NCBI GenBank assembly: GCA_000442125.1
Contig: KE546974.1
Span: 1,178,001 to 1,242,000 of the forward strand
Length of the DNA: 64,000 nt
From: Opeltia flavorubescens
Taxonomy: Eukaryota > Ascomycota > Lecanoromycetes > Teloschistales > Teloschistaceae
Direction: 5' to 3'
Shown here: positions 23,307 to 34,726 of the stretch, in pieces
Position numbering within the stretch: the first letter of the stretch is position 1
How the letters are laid out: each line of letters begins with the position of its first letter
Notes under the pieces: generated by a model
What the model was told of the DNA's origin: nothing
Seen by the model: the letters and a program-made list of their open reading frames with translations, nothing else
The model's database searches: none
Made by a program: the position numbers and the translations under genes

Positions 23307-24091
23307 AGATAGGAAACGGGCGGCAAGTCGGACTGAACGTATGCCAGCACAACTCGTCCCGCGGATACGCAACGCCCATTGCCTACAGTCCAGTAGATAG
23401 GCGATCAGGACAAGTGAATCAGTACCACGACTTCTTGTAGCACTATAATCGGTGCCCTTACCGTTGAAAACCCCCAACCTAAAGCTCAACTCTAGTGGAT
23501 CTTCTGTCCGCCTCCACTGAATTCAACCTCAGTGACTCGAAGATCGACGTAGCTCAAGAATACAGGAAACGTCCAGAACTTCGCGGTCACGATAGACGGA
23601 CACCTTAGTATACTCAGACGTCGCTTTCCAATCAGTACGTATCAGTGTTCACATAAGAACATAGTGGGCTCTGTCATTTACATAATCATTGGGCGTATAG
23701 GCATACATAATGCTGCATGATGCTTGCGTAGCGCCCAGTAGATTCAAGACCGTTGAAAAAGCCAAGTAATACATAAATGACATGTCTGCACGGCAAGACT
23801 CTTGCCCATCATTCCAAAATATTGTACGCCCATGCTATGATGTGTGTGTATGTAACGCTCGCTCCCTCAAAATTCACCTGCATACCTCCAAAAACAAAGC
23901 CTCCACAAGGCCATGAGTGCAATTCCAACTCAAGTCCACTGCTGGAAAGAGCAACTGGACCAACCCGCTATAGTTGCACGATTGGAACGCCAGAAACGAC
24001 GATCAAGTCATAAAAAAGAGTGGGTCCCAAGAATGAATACATACACGGCCTCCCCATCACTACTATGGCATATCTCCGAGCTGAACGAAAG
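23307..24091. other. Convergent 3' region SER2 / FHA protein
   Basis: Two genes end toward each other. No gene, repeat or RNA recognised; the open frames inside the FHA gene's antisense side are shadows. Confidence 0.6.
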
Positions 24092-26570
24092 TCATCGGTC
24101 TCCTTTTTGCCAGCCATTCAACCATGTCATGATCCCAACACCAATGAGCACCACCCCGACCATACTGACGTACGGTGCACTCTGCATGGCTACATCTCTC
24201 CCTCCTCTGCTTTGTGCTGTAGAGCCTCCGTTCCCGAAGGACTGCAGAGTGGCCGCCATGTTTCGCTCCAATGCTTGCAGGGTTGGAGATTCCTTGTCCA
24301 TTTTTGTGCCGGAAGCGGTGATGGTACCGTTCATGGGTTTGCGGTTATGCAGTGAGGAAGATGGGGATGATGGTGAGGAAGAAGTACCGTTCCAGAGCCC
24401 AGACGTCTGTCTTGGTTGATCCAGGGGCGGCAAACTTGCGCCAGCTGGGCTTTTGATAGATGTGTGATTCATCGGGTAGATCATGTTGCCATTCATAGTA
24501 CATTTTTGACCAGCAGCCTCCGCTCGGATACTCTCGATCATGTCTGCTAGACTCGCTCGTTCTGATTCTGCACCTTCCGCTCTGCGTTTGTAGCTCTCCA
24601 TTTGAGCTTTCATTTGATCCATTTCCCGCAACATTTGGTCCAACCGCTTCTGGAGTCTGCTGGTCGAAGCATCCACGTTCACGGTCTGACGATGCAATTC
24701 GTCTGTGCTCTCGGAGGTTGCAGAGGTCATCGTGGTATCCGACTGGTCATCAGTCGATGTCGAAATGATGTCTGGCTCACCTTCTGAATGTGTTTCTCTT
24801 GCCGCGTCAAGAGACGGCTGCAAGCTATCCTTCTCCACTTTGTTCTCTCCTCTTTCGTCGTCTTGAGACGATCGACCGGCCATTAATCGTCTAGCGCGTT
24901 CTTCTGCACTTTCCCGAGCTTTCTTTTCCCGCTTCAGAAGAGATTCTAATTGCTTGACCCGATCACCTTGAGAGTCGATCTCCTTCTTTGCCAGGTTTAG
25001 AGCTTCTACAAGTGAGAGTATCTGGCTGGAGTGCGGCTCAAGTCTAGTTGGTGAATTTGAAAAGGATCCTGGCCTTTCGGTATCCGTCCGTCTGAGCGGT
25101 GGTTGGCTGAGTGACTCCGAGCTTGTGATTCGGGCCGCATCTGGCTTCTCTGGTAACGGTTGCTGAGGTGGTGGAGCAGGTGGCTGAGAGAATGGGGATA
25201 GTCCTTCTACCAAAGGAGCGACAGGTGAAATACCGTTTGGCTGCTTATACTCCTGCATCACCCTGCCCTCTGGAGGCTTTGGCATCTCGTCCCCTGGGTT
25301 AAGGGTGAGAAGGGTGGAGAAGAAATCGCCTGTTCGATGAAGATCATGCGATTGCTGCTTTGCTTGCTTTAATTCCGTCTGCAACAACGGCTTAGTCATG
25401 GCCTGTTCCATCTAGTGATGAAGTCAAACTTACAGCAAGTCTTTTGACGACCTGTTCGATCGTGATAGGATTCATCCAAAGATTCATTGGTCGCTGAGCT
25501 ATGCCGTTCAGACCACCATTCGCCACGCTTGATGGCCCTGTTAGTCGTCCATTGCTTCCAATTGACCCTTGGCTAGCACCCCGACCTCGCAGCTGTTGCA
25601 TTCCGTGACTAATCGGCTGGCCCATCAATAAATTGCCTGTGTTCGGATCAATATCCCCAAGATTAAGGTCCATTGCAACGACACCGGCGTGCTCCACCTT
25701 GGCAGATACTTTATGATGCACGATACTTTTCTGATCTTCGCTTACAATATCAATGCCAAGTTCTAGAGTATCTGATTCCCTAAGTTCGTGCGGTTCTGAA
25801 TCACGGTTCTCAGGCGACAACCTGACCCCGTTGATGAATGTGCCATTGGAAGACTTCACGTCTCTGATCCAGATTTTGCCATTACGATCGGCCCAGACCT
25901 CCGCATGTTGCCGTGACAGTACTTTGGAGTCGAAATAGCCATTCATAGCGGTGGGCACAGTCTTTGCATTCGTTTGCCGTCCAATTCTCAATACCTCTGG
26001 AAAATATGGCACACTGATATGCTTTCGTTCAAAGGTTCCGGTCAAAGGCTGTAAGGCTAGAACAGCAGGGGCATCAGACTGGCCTGATGACTGCTCAATT
26101 CGGCCACCATTCTGCTGTTGCTGTGTGTTTGTGCGATTTTGAGAGGGAAGAATTTGGGAAGGTTGATGCATATTGGACATGGTGGAGGCAGCGGACTGTC
26201 CCGAAGATGGATTGGGAAGGGGTGGAGGGCGGCCGTTCGATAAACCTGACACAGGTTCGGCCTTGGATGATGGCCACAGACTTTTCGGAGGCTTTTTTCT
26301 TGCAGGCCAAGGACCCTGCTCACCATTCGTAGTCGACTGCTCGCCGCTTGGCTGCGGTGAAGGTATTGGTATAGTGAATGTTGACGAAGAAGAAGACGAT
26401 GAGGACGACGCGACTGAGGACGAAGAATTGGTCCTTTGCGCAGGTTTACGGGGCATGAATATCCTGGTAACGTCGTCGGCATTGATAGAATGTAAACCTC
26501 CCTGCCCGGTATCACCAGGGTTCCATTGTGTGTGAGGCTGCACACTGGAGGGAGAGACAACAGCCGTCAT
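24092..26570 (-). CDS. Tail-anchored FHA-domain protein, SLMAP / Far9-Far10 / PRO45 type (STRIPAK)
   Basis: Two exons (26570-25434, 25378-24092) give about 807 residues. After a disordered Ser-rich N-terminus, an FHA domain occupies about residues 180-290, with VLRIGRQTN, YFDSKVLSRQHAEVW and DVKSSNGTFINGVRLS, the Arg, Ser-Arg-His and Asn residues that read phosphothreonine. A long region follows with coiled coils (LVEALNLAKKEIDSQGDRVKQLESLLKREKKARES; LDQMLREMDQMKAQMES). The end is a single membrane segment, VSMVGVVLIGVGIMTWLNGW. This order is that of SLMAP and its fungal relatives, which tether the STRIPAK phosphatase-kinase complex to ER or nuclear envelope and control cell fusion and fruiting. 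The intron is set at 55 nt, because a 22-nt alternative is too short. Confidence 0.85.
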
Positions 26571-27240
26571 CGGTGAGGAGGTCGATAATATGTTTATAGC
26601 CTTTGGGGAAAACGTTCCTTCCTAGGGTGATACGTTCGCTCCTTCTTCAGTGAATCTTCTAGGGTCTTGTCTCCACGGATGTGAAACAGGCGCCTCCCAC
26701 GTTGACAGTCCACGGTAAAGCAATCGCGATCTGTAATCGTCTCCTCACTCATGGAGATGATGCCCTATATTTGGATGAGATGAATGCGTATGTGGGATCA
26801 ACAAGGTCTTTCCCGGGGGTATGTCGTGATATCTCTTTGAAAGTGGTGAATGTCATGTAGAGGTGTCGAAGAGTGATCAGCGACTGTGGCGGAACAACAA
26901 GCGTAGTCCTCTTATTACTCTCCCGCTTCAAATGAGATTCCAGTGACTCCTGAGACTGATTCCGAGATGATCGCGTGGTATATGCTGTGCTCCTAAATCC
27001 GGTTCTTGGATAGGGCGAGGGGTAAAATGAAAAGTGTTTTGTCTATTCCCCGGTCGGAAGGCGAAGCGCTGTAGACGCCCCCCTCAAAACTGGGAGCGGT
27101 AATTCCCGTCTCCACTTGCCCTCCATTTTTGGTGCCCGTTGTACCCAAACGCCATGCGATGACCCGTGTTGGAAGAGGCCCTTAATTCTTTCCTAATTGG
27201 ACCTTTCTTCTGCATCGTGATATTTGACGTATCTTTCACA
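26571..27240. other. Divergent promoter region FHA protein / MGR2
   Basis: Upstream of both genes. No additional gene is seen. Confidence 0.55.
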
Positions 27241-27858
27241 ATGCCACCAATGCCATCGACGTCGCAAGGCGGTGGAGGCATGCGAGGTCCTTCTACCTTT
27301 GACAAATGTACGACAGCTGGAAACTAATCATCCTTCTATGCTATGAACTGAAAATGAGGATATATGGACTATGAACTGATTTAAATATAGGGAAGATGGG
27401 AGCAATGCTCGGAGGTTGTACGTAAAGTCGACGTCCTGTCGCCAATTTTGTGCATACAGAGTGCTGAAAAAATTACCAGCCGTTGGCTTGATCATGGGCT
27501 TCATATTCGGTCAGCACATGCATACTGTGAAGACTGGGTAGAAAGAATTTGGAAGCTGAACACTCACGTTAGGAGGATTCAACATCATAAGATATGGCGG
27601 TGGGCCTAATGGTCCCATGAGAACCCTCGGTCAATACATGCTGGGTTCCGGCGCAACATTTGGGTACACAGAACCGCCAGATGACTTTCTTACGTAGACT
27701 TTCACTGACAATTAATTTGCAGCTTCTTCATGTCTATAGGAAGCGTCATCAGAACGGAAGGAAACTCACAGCATTCGGCAGAAGCATTTGCAAGAGCTCG
27801 ACGGCAGCCTATCATCATGCCCAGACAGTACAAGAGATATCCTCACGATGATTCATGA
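27241..27858 (+). CDS. MGR2: Mitochondrial inner-membrane protein MGR2 / ROMO1 homologue
   Basis: Five exons (27241-27307, 27391-27417, 27480-27509, 27573-27663, 27723-27858) give 116 residues. MGR2 is a small subunit of the TIM23 translocase that gates lateral release of membrane proteins; its animal relative is ROMO1. The N-terminus MPPMPSTSQGGGGMRGPSTFDKW is Gly/Pro-rich. Two glycine-zipper membrane helices follow: KMGAMLGGSVGLIMGFIFGG and TLGQYMLGSGATFGFFMSIGSVI, separated by RYGGGPNGPMR. The C-terminal RARRQPIIMPRQYKR is typical of fungal proteins. Two exons are only 27 and 30 nt, so this gene is easily missed or mispredicted. All junctions keep the family pattern in frame. Confidence 0.9.
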
Positions 27859-28314
27859 TCGGTCACAGAATTGGGTGAGCTTGTATGGTGCATAAAAGAC
27901 ATGGTCTGGTACCGATATGATAATTGGAAATGCCGGTATCATTTCTTGGCTCTGGGCATCGTTGGTACCATCAGTCGAATGAGTGTGCGATGAGAGGCTG
28001 TTGCTATTAGTCACGAGGAGAGCGCGACGCCCCTGGGAGTTTATGGGGTTCTAAAGATTTCATATCTCCAAACAAATCTTGGCGGCTCAAATGATTTTGA
28101 CAAGGCTAATATTACACAAGCTGTCAGAAGAATTGAAGGAGACATGCTTGATGTGAAGATCCATCCAAAACCAATATAATGATACCTTAGAATGTGAATG
28201 GCGCCAACGTCCTGTAGGGGTTCCGTAACTCCAAAGGTGCAAAGAAAAAAGCACCCTTCGACCAGAGGATATCAATGAAAGAGTATAGGGAGGAAACAGC
28301 AGCTCTTCGATGTA
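27859..28314. other. Convergent 3' region MGR2 / RHO3
   Basis: The two genes end toward this stretch. Nothing else seen. Confidence 0.6.
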
Positions 28315-29336
28315 TTACATGACGATACATTTACTACCCCTGCTTGATGTCCCCGTCTTGACTGACAGCGCCACTCTCGCAGCTTCTGTGAAAGCCTCGT
28401 TCACTCCACGATTCCGTTTTGCGGAACATTCTACAGGAGCTTTCAGTATGTGGACAATGAGGGAACGATGGGGATGGACGTGGGCAGTTACCTAGGTATC
28501 GGAGTGCCTGTATGCGTCGTGCAACCTCAAGCCCTTCTTTGTAGTCGATCATTTCTTTCTCCCTCCTTTGCTGCGAAGGATCATCGTCCATTCCATCGTC
28601 GTCATCCTCAGAGAGAGTCCTCAAATCGCACTTCAGTGCCACCAAGACTAGCTTGACTCCCTGGCAATTCTCTGCAATCTCGCCCACCCATTTGGATTCG
28701 ACGTTCTCCAATGAGTCCTTCGAATCGACCTGGCGCATCGTTCAGCATCTGGCGGATAGGGTGAGTTCGGAGACTGACGCTGAAACATAGCATGATGGTG
28801 TGGGTATCATCGTAGGATAGTGAACGCAATCGATCGAATTCTTCCTGCCCTGCGGTGTCCCATAATGACAATTCTATGTGTACACCGTCGACGAATACAT
28901 CTTTCAAGGATCAACGCGACCCATCATACTAAGAAGGAGCTTTCTCACCATGAACGTAGTTTTCTGCTACGAATTAGCGATGCGCTACCATGATGATTGA
29001 AGGATCCATGACTTACCAAAGACAGTAGGCTCACTACCAAGTAAGGCATGAATTCAGCCGCATTCTTGACACAGGAAGAATGGAAACATACTAGACAGTG
29101 GGGAAGTATCTGTCGCATTATATGTATCAGCATTGAAAATGTGATTGGTGCACACAAGGATAATATTTTTTTACCCCCTTGTAAAGACGTTCAGTAATGA
29201 TGTTTTTCCGCATGCGCCATCACCACTGGTAACGTTGTCGCATTAGTACCCAATTCATCCGGGAATGATCTCAATGATTAGCGTACAGCAGCACAAGCTT
29301 CCGTGATTCTGTCTTTCCTCCCCCACAGAGAGGCAT
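28315..29336 (-). CDS. RHO3: Rho-type small GTPase RHO3
   Basis: Eight exons on the minus strand: 29336-29287, 29225-29175, 29109-29092, 29033-29017, 28963-28949, 28900-28779, 28729-28492 and 28430-28315, giving 208 residues. RHO3 controls polarised growth and exocytosis at the hyphal tip. The P-loop is [12 protein letters not shown], switch I spans YFPTVYEPTVFENYVHD, switch II is [18 protein letters not shown], the specificity motif is ALKCDL and the late motif is ECSAKRNRG. The C-terminal CIVM is a CaaX prenylation box. An acidic insert ([11 protein letters not shown]) after KCDLRT is typical of RHO3 over other Rho proteins. Three exons of 18, 17 and 15 nt encode switch I; their order and phase reproduce the conserved sequence exactly. 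Confidence 0.92.
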
Positions 29337-29780
29337 GGCAGGCAAGGATAAGGTGACTGCACAAGTGATGCTGTGAGGATTGCCCGCGCGCGCAGTTATG
29401 CGGGGAACTTGAAGTGTTGACGCAAAAGTTGGCGGTCCGTGTTGATTGCGGAGTTCCAATGCCAGAGTACTTTCAGCCACTCACATCCTAAAGGAGGCAG
29501 CCCTATTCCTTTGAGACCTCTTCCAGTGTTTGCGGGCTTAGATCGACAACAGGGATGACATGAGTGGCTGTGAGCTCAAACAGGCACGACAAGGGGGAGC
29601 AGCTAAGGAATAATTTTATCAACTTCCCATGAGAGAACGTTATAGCTTCGTAAAGGGAAACTCCTGACCAAGGATGCTTCTGTACCATTTAAAGATAAAC
29701 GCAAATACAGATCAAACCCTCCAAAGATCACAGCCCAACTGCAGCGGATATAGGGTATCATAGTTAATGACTATCGCTCT
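29337..29780. other. Spacer RHO3 promoter / CWC25 3' flank
   Basis: RHO3 starts away from here and CWC25 ends here, both on the minus strand. No gene is seen in it. Confidence 0.55.
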
Positions 29781-30953
29781 TCAATCATCGTCTCTCCCTT
29801 CTCTTCCCAGTCCTTGCCTCCCTCTTCTCATCCTTTCACCAAGATCCAGGTCGCCAGCTTTACGATTTACCCCGTGCACAAACTCTCCTCTCCCACCGTA
29901 TTTCGCAGACCGCGCACGAGCAGCCTCGTCTGCTCTCCTTTCCGCGTCGTCCTGTTCTGCAATAGCACTTATCCGTTTTTCGCGGTCTTGATCCAATTCT
30001 GAAGCATTCTGCTGCATTGCGGCGAGTTTGGCTGCCCGATCATCCAATTCTCGCTTTGGTGATGGTGAAGATCTTCGAATATTATTATGCCAGCTCTTGC
30101 TTGTTTTGAGCTTGTGATATCCATTCTCTTTTCCTCGAGGTGGCGATCTTGGCCGAGCATAGGGAGAAGTCGATCGTTCAAATTCATGCAGATCGGATCG
30201 GCGCCGACGAAATGGTGATGGAGATCTACTTCGTCGATGGTATGGGGACGGCGATCTGCGGCGGTCCAAGGATGGTGATCTCGAGGAGGAAGACGTCGAT
30301 CTGCGCCTATGGTGATGATGGCTTCTCCGAACAGACCAATCGTCATCATCAATCCTCCTACGCTTATGACTGTGGAACCGCGCTTCGTCGTGGTCGTGGT
30401 GATGGCGGTTTTTCCGATGTTTGCGCTCCTTGACCTTTTTCACCGAGTCTCCCCCAGCAGCCTTGAGCAGCAGCCGTCGTTTCACAGGATCGTTCATCAA
30501 TGCTTCATAAGCCGCTTGCTCTTGCTTCTTGATAGCCAACATGGGATCTTCACGAATCTTAGAAGCGGTATCTCGGACAGTATTTGCCTTCTGTAGAGCC
30601 ATGAATGAATCCTCTGACGCTGCCTTTTCCAACTTTTTGGTTTCAGTGCCCTTGAGTAGACCGTCAACACGCCGTTTTCCCAGGAGATATCCTTCCATCT
30701 CTTCGGTCGTACCAGCCTGTCCAGCTGAAGGTCCGGAGTACATCCAGTCAACCCTGTTCAGACGTTTCTTGCCGCCTGCAGCCTCCTGCATCTCTTGCAA
30801 TTCTTGGATTTGCCGCTCTTCCTGCCTCTCTTTCATCATCTGCTCGATCCGTTTGCGTTCCTCCAGCGCCTTCTTCTCCTCTTCCCACACCCGGCGCTGA
30901 TTGCTCATCAGCACCGGATGCCATGATTTCTTAAGGTTGAGGTCGCCACCCAT
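29781..30953 (-). CDS. CWC25: Pre-mRNA splicing factor CWC25
   Basis: 390 residues, one exon. CWC25 joins the catalytically activated spliceosome for the first transesterification. The N-terminus MGGDLNLKKSWHPVLMSNQRRVWEEE is the CIR/CWC25 signature, followed by a helical region RIEQMMKERQEERQIQELQEMQEAAGGKKRLNRVDWMY and LLGKRRVDGLLKG. The sequence NDPVKRRLLLKAAGG lies before an Arg/Ser/His-rich tail (RS-like dipeptides, histidine runs) typical of filamentous fungal homologues. It shares a ~390-base divergent region with CSN2. Confidence 0.93.
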   Translation of the reverse strand: MGGDLNLKKSWHPVLMSNQRRVWEEEKKALEERKRIEQMMKERQEERQIQELQEMQEAAGGKKRLNRVDWMYSGPSAGQAGTTEEMEGYLLGKRRVDGLLKGTETKKLEKAASEDSFMALQKANTVRDTASKIREDPMLAIKKQEQAAYEALMNDPVKRRLLLKAAGGDSVKKVKERKHRKNRHHHDHDEARFHSHKRRRIDDDDWSVRRSHHHHRRRSTSSSSRSPSLDRRRSPSPYHRRSRSPSPFRRRRSDLHEFERSTSPYARPRSPPRGKENGYHKLKTSKSWHNNIRRSSPSPKRELDDRAAKLAAMQQNASELDQDREKRISAIAEQDDAERRADEAARARSAKYGGRGEFVHGVNRKAGDLDLGERMRRGRQGLGREGRDDD

Positions 30954-31344
30954 AATTCTGAACGCCTAACTCTAAGGTGGAGAATCTCAAGATGATATGG
31001 TATTTATCTGTCTTGGAGGTGAGTGGTATCTGATAACGACACACGACCACGGAAGAAAGTTGAAAGGGTCGGGAGTATCCACGCTAAGACATAAGGCGCA
31101 GGCATAAAATGTGGGGCGGTTCATAGGGCAGAATGACTTGGCATTCATTGAAACTGCACCTCATCGTCAACTATGATTGTCTCAGTTCAGAAGGATTCAT
31201 CTATTTGATGACATCTCTTCTACACATGCAGATTTAACTGCCTGTGGTTCATCGAGCCTTATACCATATCCAACTCGCATCCGGTTACTACACTGCGCAA
31301 TCTGCTCTAAAGGTCTTGTCCTAGCCCAAGTTTCTTCCCCCATC
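30954..31344. other. Divergent promoter region CWC25 / CSN2
   Basis: Upstream of both flanking genes. An in-frame ATG at 31177 could extend CSN2 but the canonical start is at 31345. Nothing else seen. Confidence 0.55.
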
Positions 31345-33046
31345 ATGTCTGACGACGACGATGACTTCATGCAAGAGTCGGACAACGAGGAGTACGAGTT
31401 TGAATATGAAGATGATGATGACGATGAGAGCGGAAATGTCGGCATTGAGAACAAATACTATAACGCAAAGCAGATGAAAGGCGATAGCCCAGATGAAGCT
31501 ATCAACGAATTTCTTGGGATACCAGCGATGGAAACTGAGAAAGCGGACTGGTACGTTGCCGCAATTCTCCTTTCTTCATTGAAAGCTCATTATGGGACGA
31601 AGGGGTTTCAAAGGTCTGAAGCAGGCTATCAAGCTAGAGTTCAAGCTTGGGCGCTACGATCAGGTATGAGATTCATGCGCCAATGCAGCTACCGCAGGCT
31701 TAACATTCCAATAGGCTGTCGAACATTATCGAGAGCTCTTGACCTATGTCAAGTCTGCTGTAACACGAAATTACTCGGAGAAGTCTATCAACAATATGCT
31801 GGATTTTATCGAAAAGAGCTCAGATGATGACAAAGCTTACCACTGCATGGAGAGGTTCTACTCGCTCACGCTCGAGTCTTTCCAAAGTACCAACAACGAG
31901 AGACTATGGCTTAAAACCAACATCAAGCTTGCCCGATTGTGGCTTGACAGGAGGCAGTATACAGAGCTTGTGAAGAAAGTTCGCGACCTCCACAAAGCTT
32001 GTCAACGAGAAGACGGTACAGATGATCCGAGTAAAGGCACTTATGCGCTAGAAGTATATGCCTTGGAAATCCAGATGTACGCCGATACTCGAAATAACAA
32101 GCGTCTCAAGGTTGGTTGTCCCTCATTGCATAATGTTTCTATTGATACTCACCAACACCCAGGCGCTATACAATCGTGCGCTGAAGGTACGATCAGCTGT
32201 ACCTCATCCTAAGATCATGGGAATCATTCGTGAATGCGGCGGCAAGATGCATATGAGCGAAGGTAAAGTGAAACTTTCTTTGCATGGAGTACTTTAACTC
32301 ATCTCGTGCCAGAAAATTGGAAAGATGCTTCGTCTGATTTCAACGAATCATTTCGCAACTACGACGAAGCCGGTTCCCTTCAACGAAAAATGGTTTTGAA
32401 ATACTTAGTCCTGACGACCATGCTTATGAAATCCGACATCAACCCTTTTGATTCACAAGAAACGAAGCAATATAAGAACGATCCTGAAATATCAGCCATG
32501 ACAGACCTTGTCGAAGCCTACCAGAGAGATGAAATCCATCGATATGAATCTATCCTACAGAACAACAAGGACCTTCTTAATGATCCATTCATTGCTGAGA
32601 ACATCGACGAAGTTACTCGTAACATGCGGATAAAGGGCGTGCTTAAGCTGATAGCTCCATATACTCGTTTCAGTATGGCTTTCATTGCCAAGCAACTGAA
32701 GATCTCGGTGGGGGAGGTGCAGGATATTCTTGGGTTCCTGATTATCGATGGGAAACTCAAGGGTAAGATTAACCAAGAGAAGGGAACGGTCCAGGTCGCA
32801 GGCAATGAGGATGTTGGCCGGACGCACTCCATGCAGCGATGGACGTCAGCAATAGACTCCCTGTGGCAAACCATCCTGGACGAGGGCGAAGGCTTTAAAA
32901 CGGATGAATCGCAAGCGCTCGGCGGGAGTGGGTTCCCAGCTCCTCGGCTAGAAGGTTTGGCGTTACCAGCACTGCAGAGAGGCATGAACGGGACAGGGAA
33001 GGTCGGGAAAAAGGGAGGGTGGAAGCCCACGGGTGTCTTCAAGTGA
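31345..33046 (+). CDS. CSN2: COP9 signalosome complex subunit 2
   Basis: Five exons (31345-31550, 31603-31663, 31715-32110, 32163-32262, 32313-33046) give 498 residues. CSN2 contacts the cullin in the complex that removes NEDD8, which in filamentous fungi affects development and light responses. It starts [23 protein letters not shown], an acidic leader typical of the subunit. TPR-like helices follow: [56 protein letters not shown]. The C-terminal PCI domain contains [19 protein letters not shown] and [16 protein letters not shown]. The third intron has a GTTGGT donor, less usual but in phase and ending in CAG. Confidence 0.95.
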
Positions 33047-34726
33047 GTATGCACCCAGGATCGGAACCCATTCCGGCCCGTGAATAGCTACAGGCATCGA
33101 GGATGAAGGGTTGGAGTAGCAACCATAAGAATAGGCTGATCTTCAGTACCTCAAACCCGAGTGGAAAGGTAAAGTTTGCGCTTCGGGCCTCTCCTCCCGG
33201 CTGCATCATGCAGGGTAGGCGTGAGCTTGTGAAGAAGCTTGCATCCACAGGGAAATCCCCTATTGAATTGGTTTTTGTCGGCGGCGGCCCAAAAATCGGA
33301 CATGAGCAGAGGGGATAAGTCAGTAAGCGACATTATCAGGAGATGAGTGGACTTTGGCGCCATCTGCTCGGTCATCGAAGAGGTCAATTAGCTAACATAA
33401 CTCATGGCCGGCCGGTTGGAGTCAAGTTCGCTGACGCTGAGGCCAACTGCAAGCTCCAAGAGACGATGAAATCCACGTTTCGATGTATGTAGGCAGCCGC
33501 AACCAATGATTTGGCTTAGCAGAAGGTGAATATCATGCATATCCTAGGTTGAAATGTGCCTCTAGCTCGCTTGGAGCTAAGGTCAATATGTTCCAGTGAG
33601 TGCCGAGGACATCATCAGCAGTGATTGGGATATAAGGAGGCCATCGCTAGTCAGGTCTTGCTGTATGGATCCAAGTGTTCAGTGCAGATCGGTCATGCAT
33701 GAACGGCGCAGCTGCTAGCCAACATACTGTATTCAATGAACCCTCTGTTTTAAGCGGGTTTCTGGCCAAGAGAACAAGCGTGCGGATTGCAGCGACGCCA
33801 TCATCGTACATGGCACGTTGTCCAAGCATCAAGTCCGGAACAGCAGTAGTATGTTGTTTTACATTTTCTGGTAAACCTTGGAGGACTGTGTCGAATAATA
33901 TGACAGTCGCTGTCCCAATCCATGTACTTCGCTCTCGCCCGCTGCCCTCCCTCCCACTCCTATCCCGGTAGTCTCCCCCAAATTCGTGTGGCCTGTTGCG
34001 TGGCTCTTCAGCGTAGCGCAGTGCCAGCCTGCAGCTAATATCTTTGTCCCGTAGGTGCAGTGAGATTGATATCTCTTGTAATCTTGTCGCGCCGGCCCTG
34101 TAAAACGAGACCCTTCGACGTCAGAGTTCCAGCCAATGATCGACGATCTCAATCCTCTTGGATTTTCTTCAACCTTCTCTCCAATTACTCCAAGCCCCCA
34201 TTGACCACCTGGATCGCTGTGATTTCTCGCTGATATCGTGGTCTCAGCGGCGGTCTGGGCTCAGCTCGCCACCGACCGTTGCTTTGTCGCTATCGACGGC
34301 TCGATGCATTAGAGGCGAGAGGATCACTGGAAGGTCAAAGCACCTCCACTACCCGTAGCCAGCTGAGTCCCATAATTTGTGACGATCGTACCGCCTTGCA
34401 TTTTCTGCTTACAGTATTTCTCTAAATTCTCCGATTGTCCCGTCCAAGTCGTGTCCTAGTCTGGTGAAGAGCTGTCTGTTTATTCTTGGCAGTAGAGCAG
34501 CATCGAGAGGTAGGGAAGAGAGTGCGAATGATTATTGCAAGCTACCCTCCGTCGCATTCTGGGCATGATTCTACGGGATTGGAAGGCCTCTTCATCGCAA
34601 TTGCCATCAACTTCATCCGGCTTGTCCCGAATCTGGGAAAGTGCGTTGCACCCTGGGGTTTTGAAAGGAACCGAAAGCAACCGAGTCTCAAAAGCACCTG
34701 CACCATAGCATATGCTCCTCTACACC
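33047..34726. other. Long intergenic region CSN2 / otubain
   Basis: 1.7 kb without a gene I can support. Open frames of 60-98 codons exist on both strands but show no conserved motif or splice logic. It may contain long UTRs or an untranslated RNA; I see no structure. Confidence 0.5.

Noticed and set aside
25392-25434. 22-nt intron in the FHA gene (ending TCACTAG)
   Set aside because: Too short for a spliceosomal intron; the in-phase CAG 33 bases later gives 55 nt, has a branch-like GACTAA and joins RLA to TELKQAKQQ.
31177-31344. Upstream ATG extending CSN2 by 56 residues
   Set aside because: The family begins MSDDDDDFM; the extension has no conservation pattern and probably is a leader.
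33675-33971. 98-codon frame in the long CSN2-otubain gap
   Set aside because: No recognisable residues or splice context.
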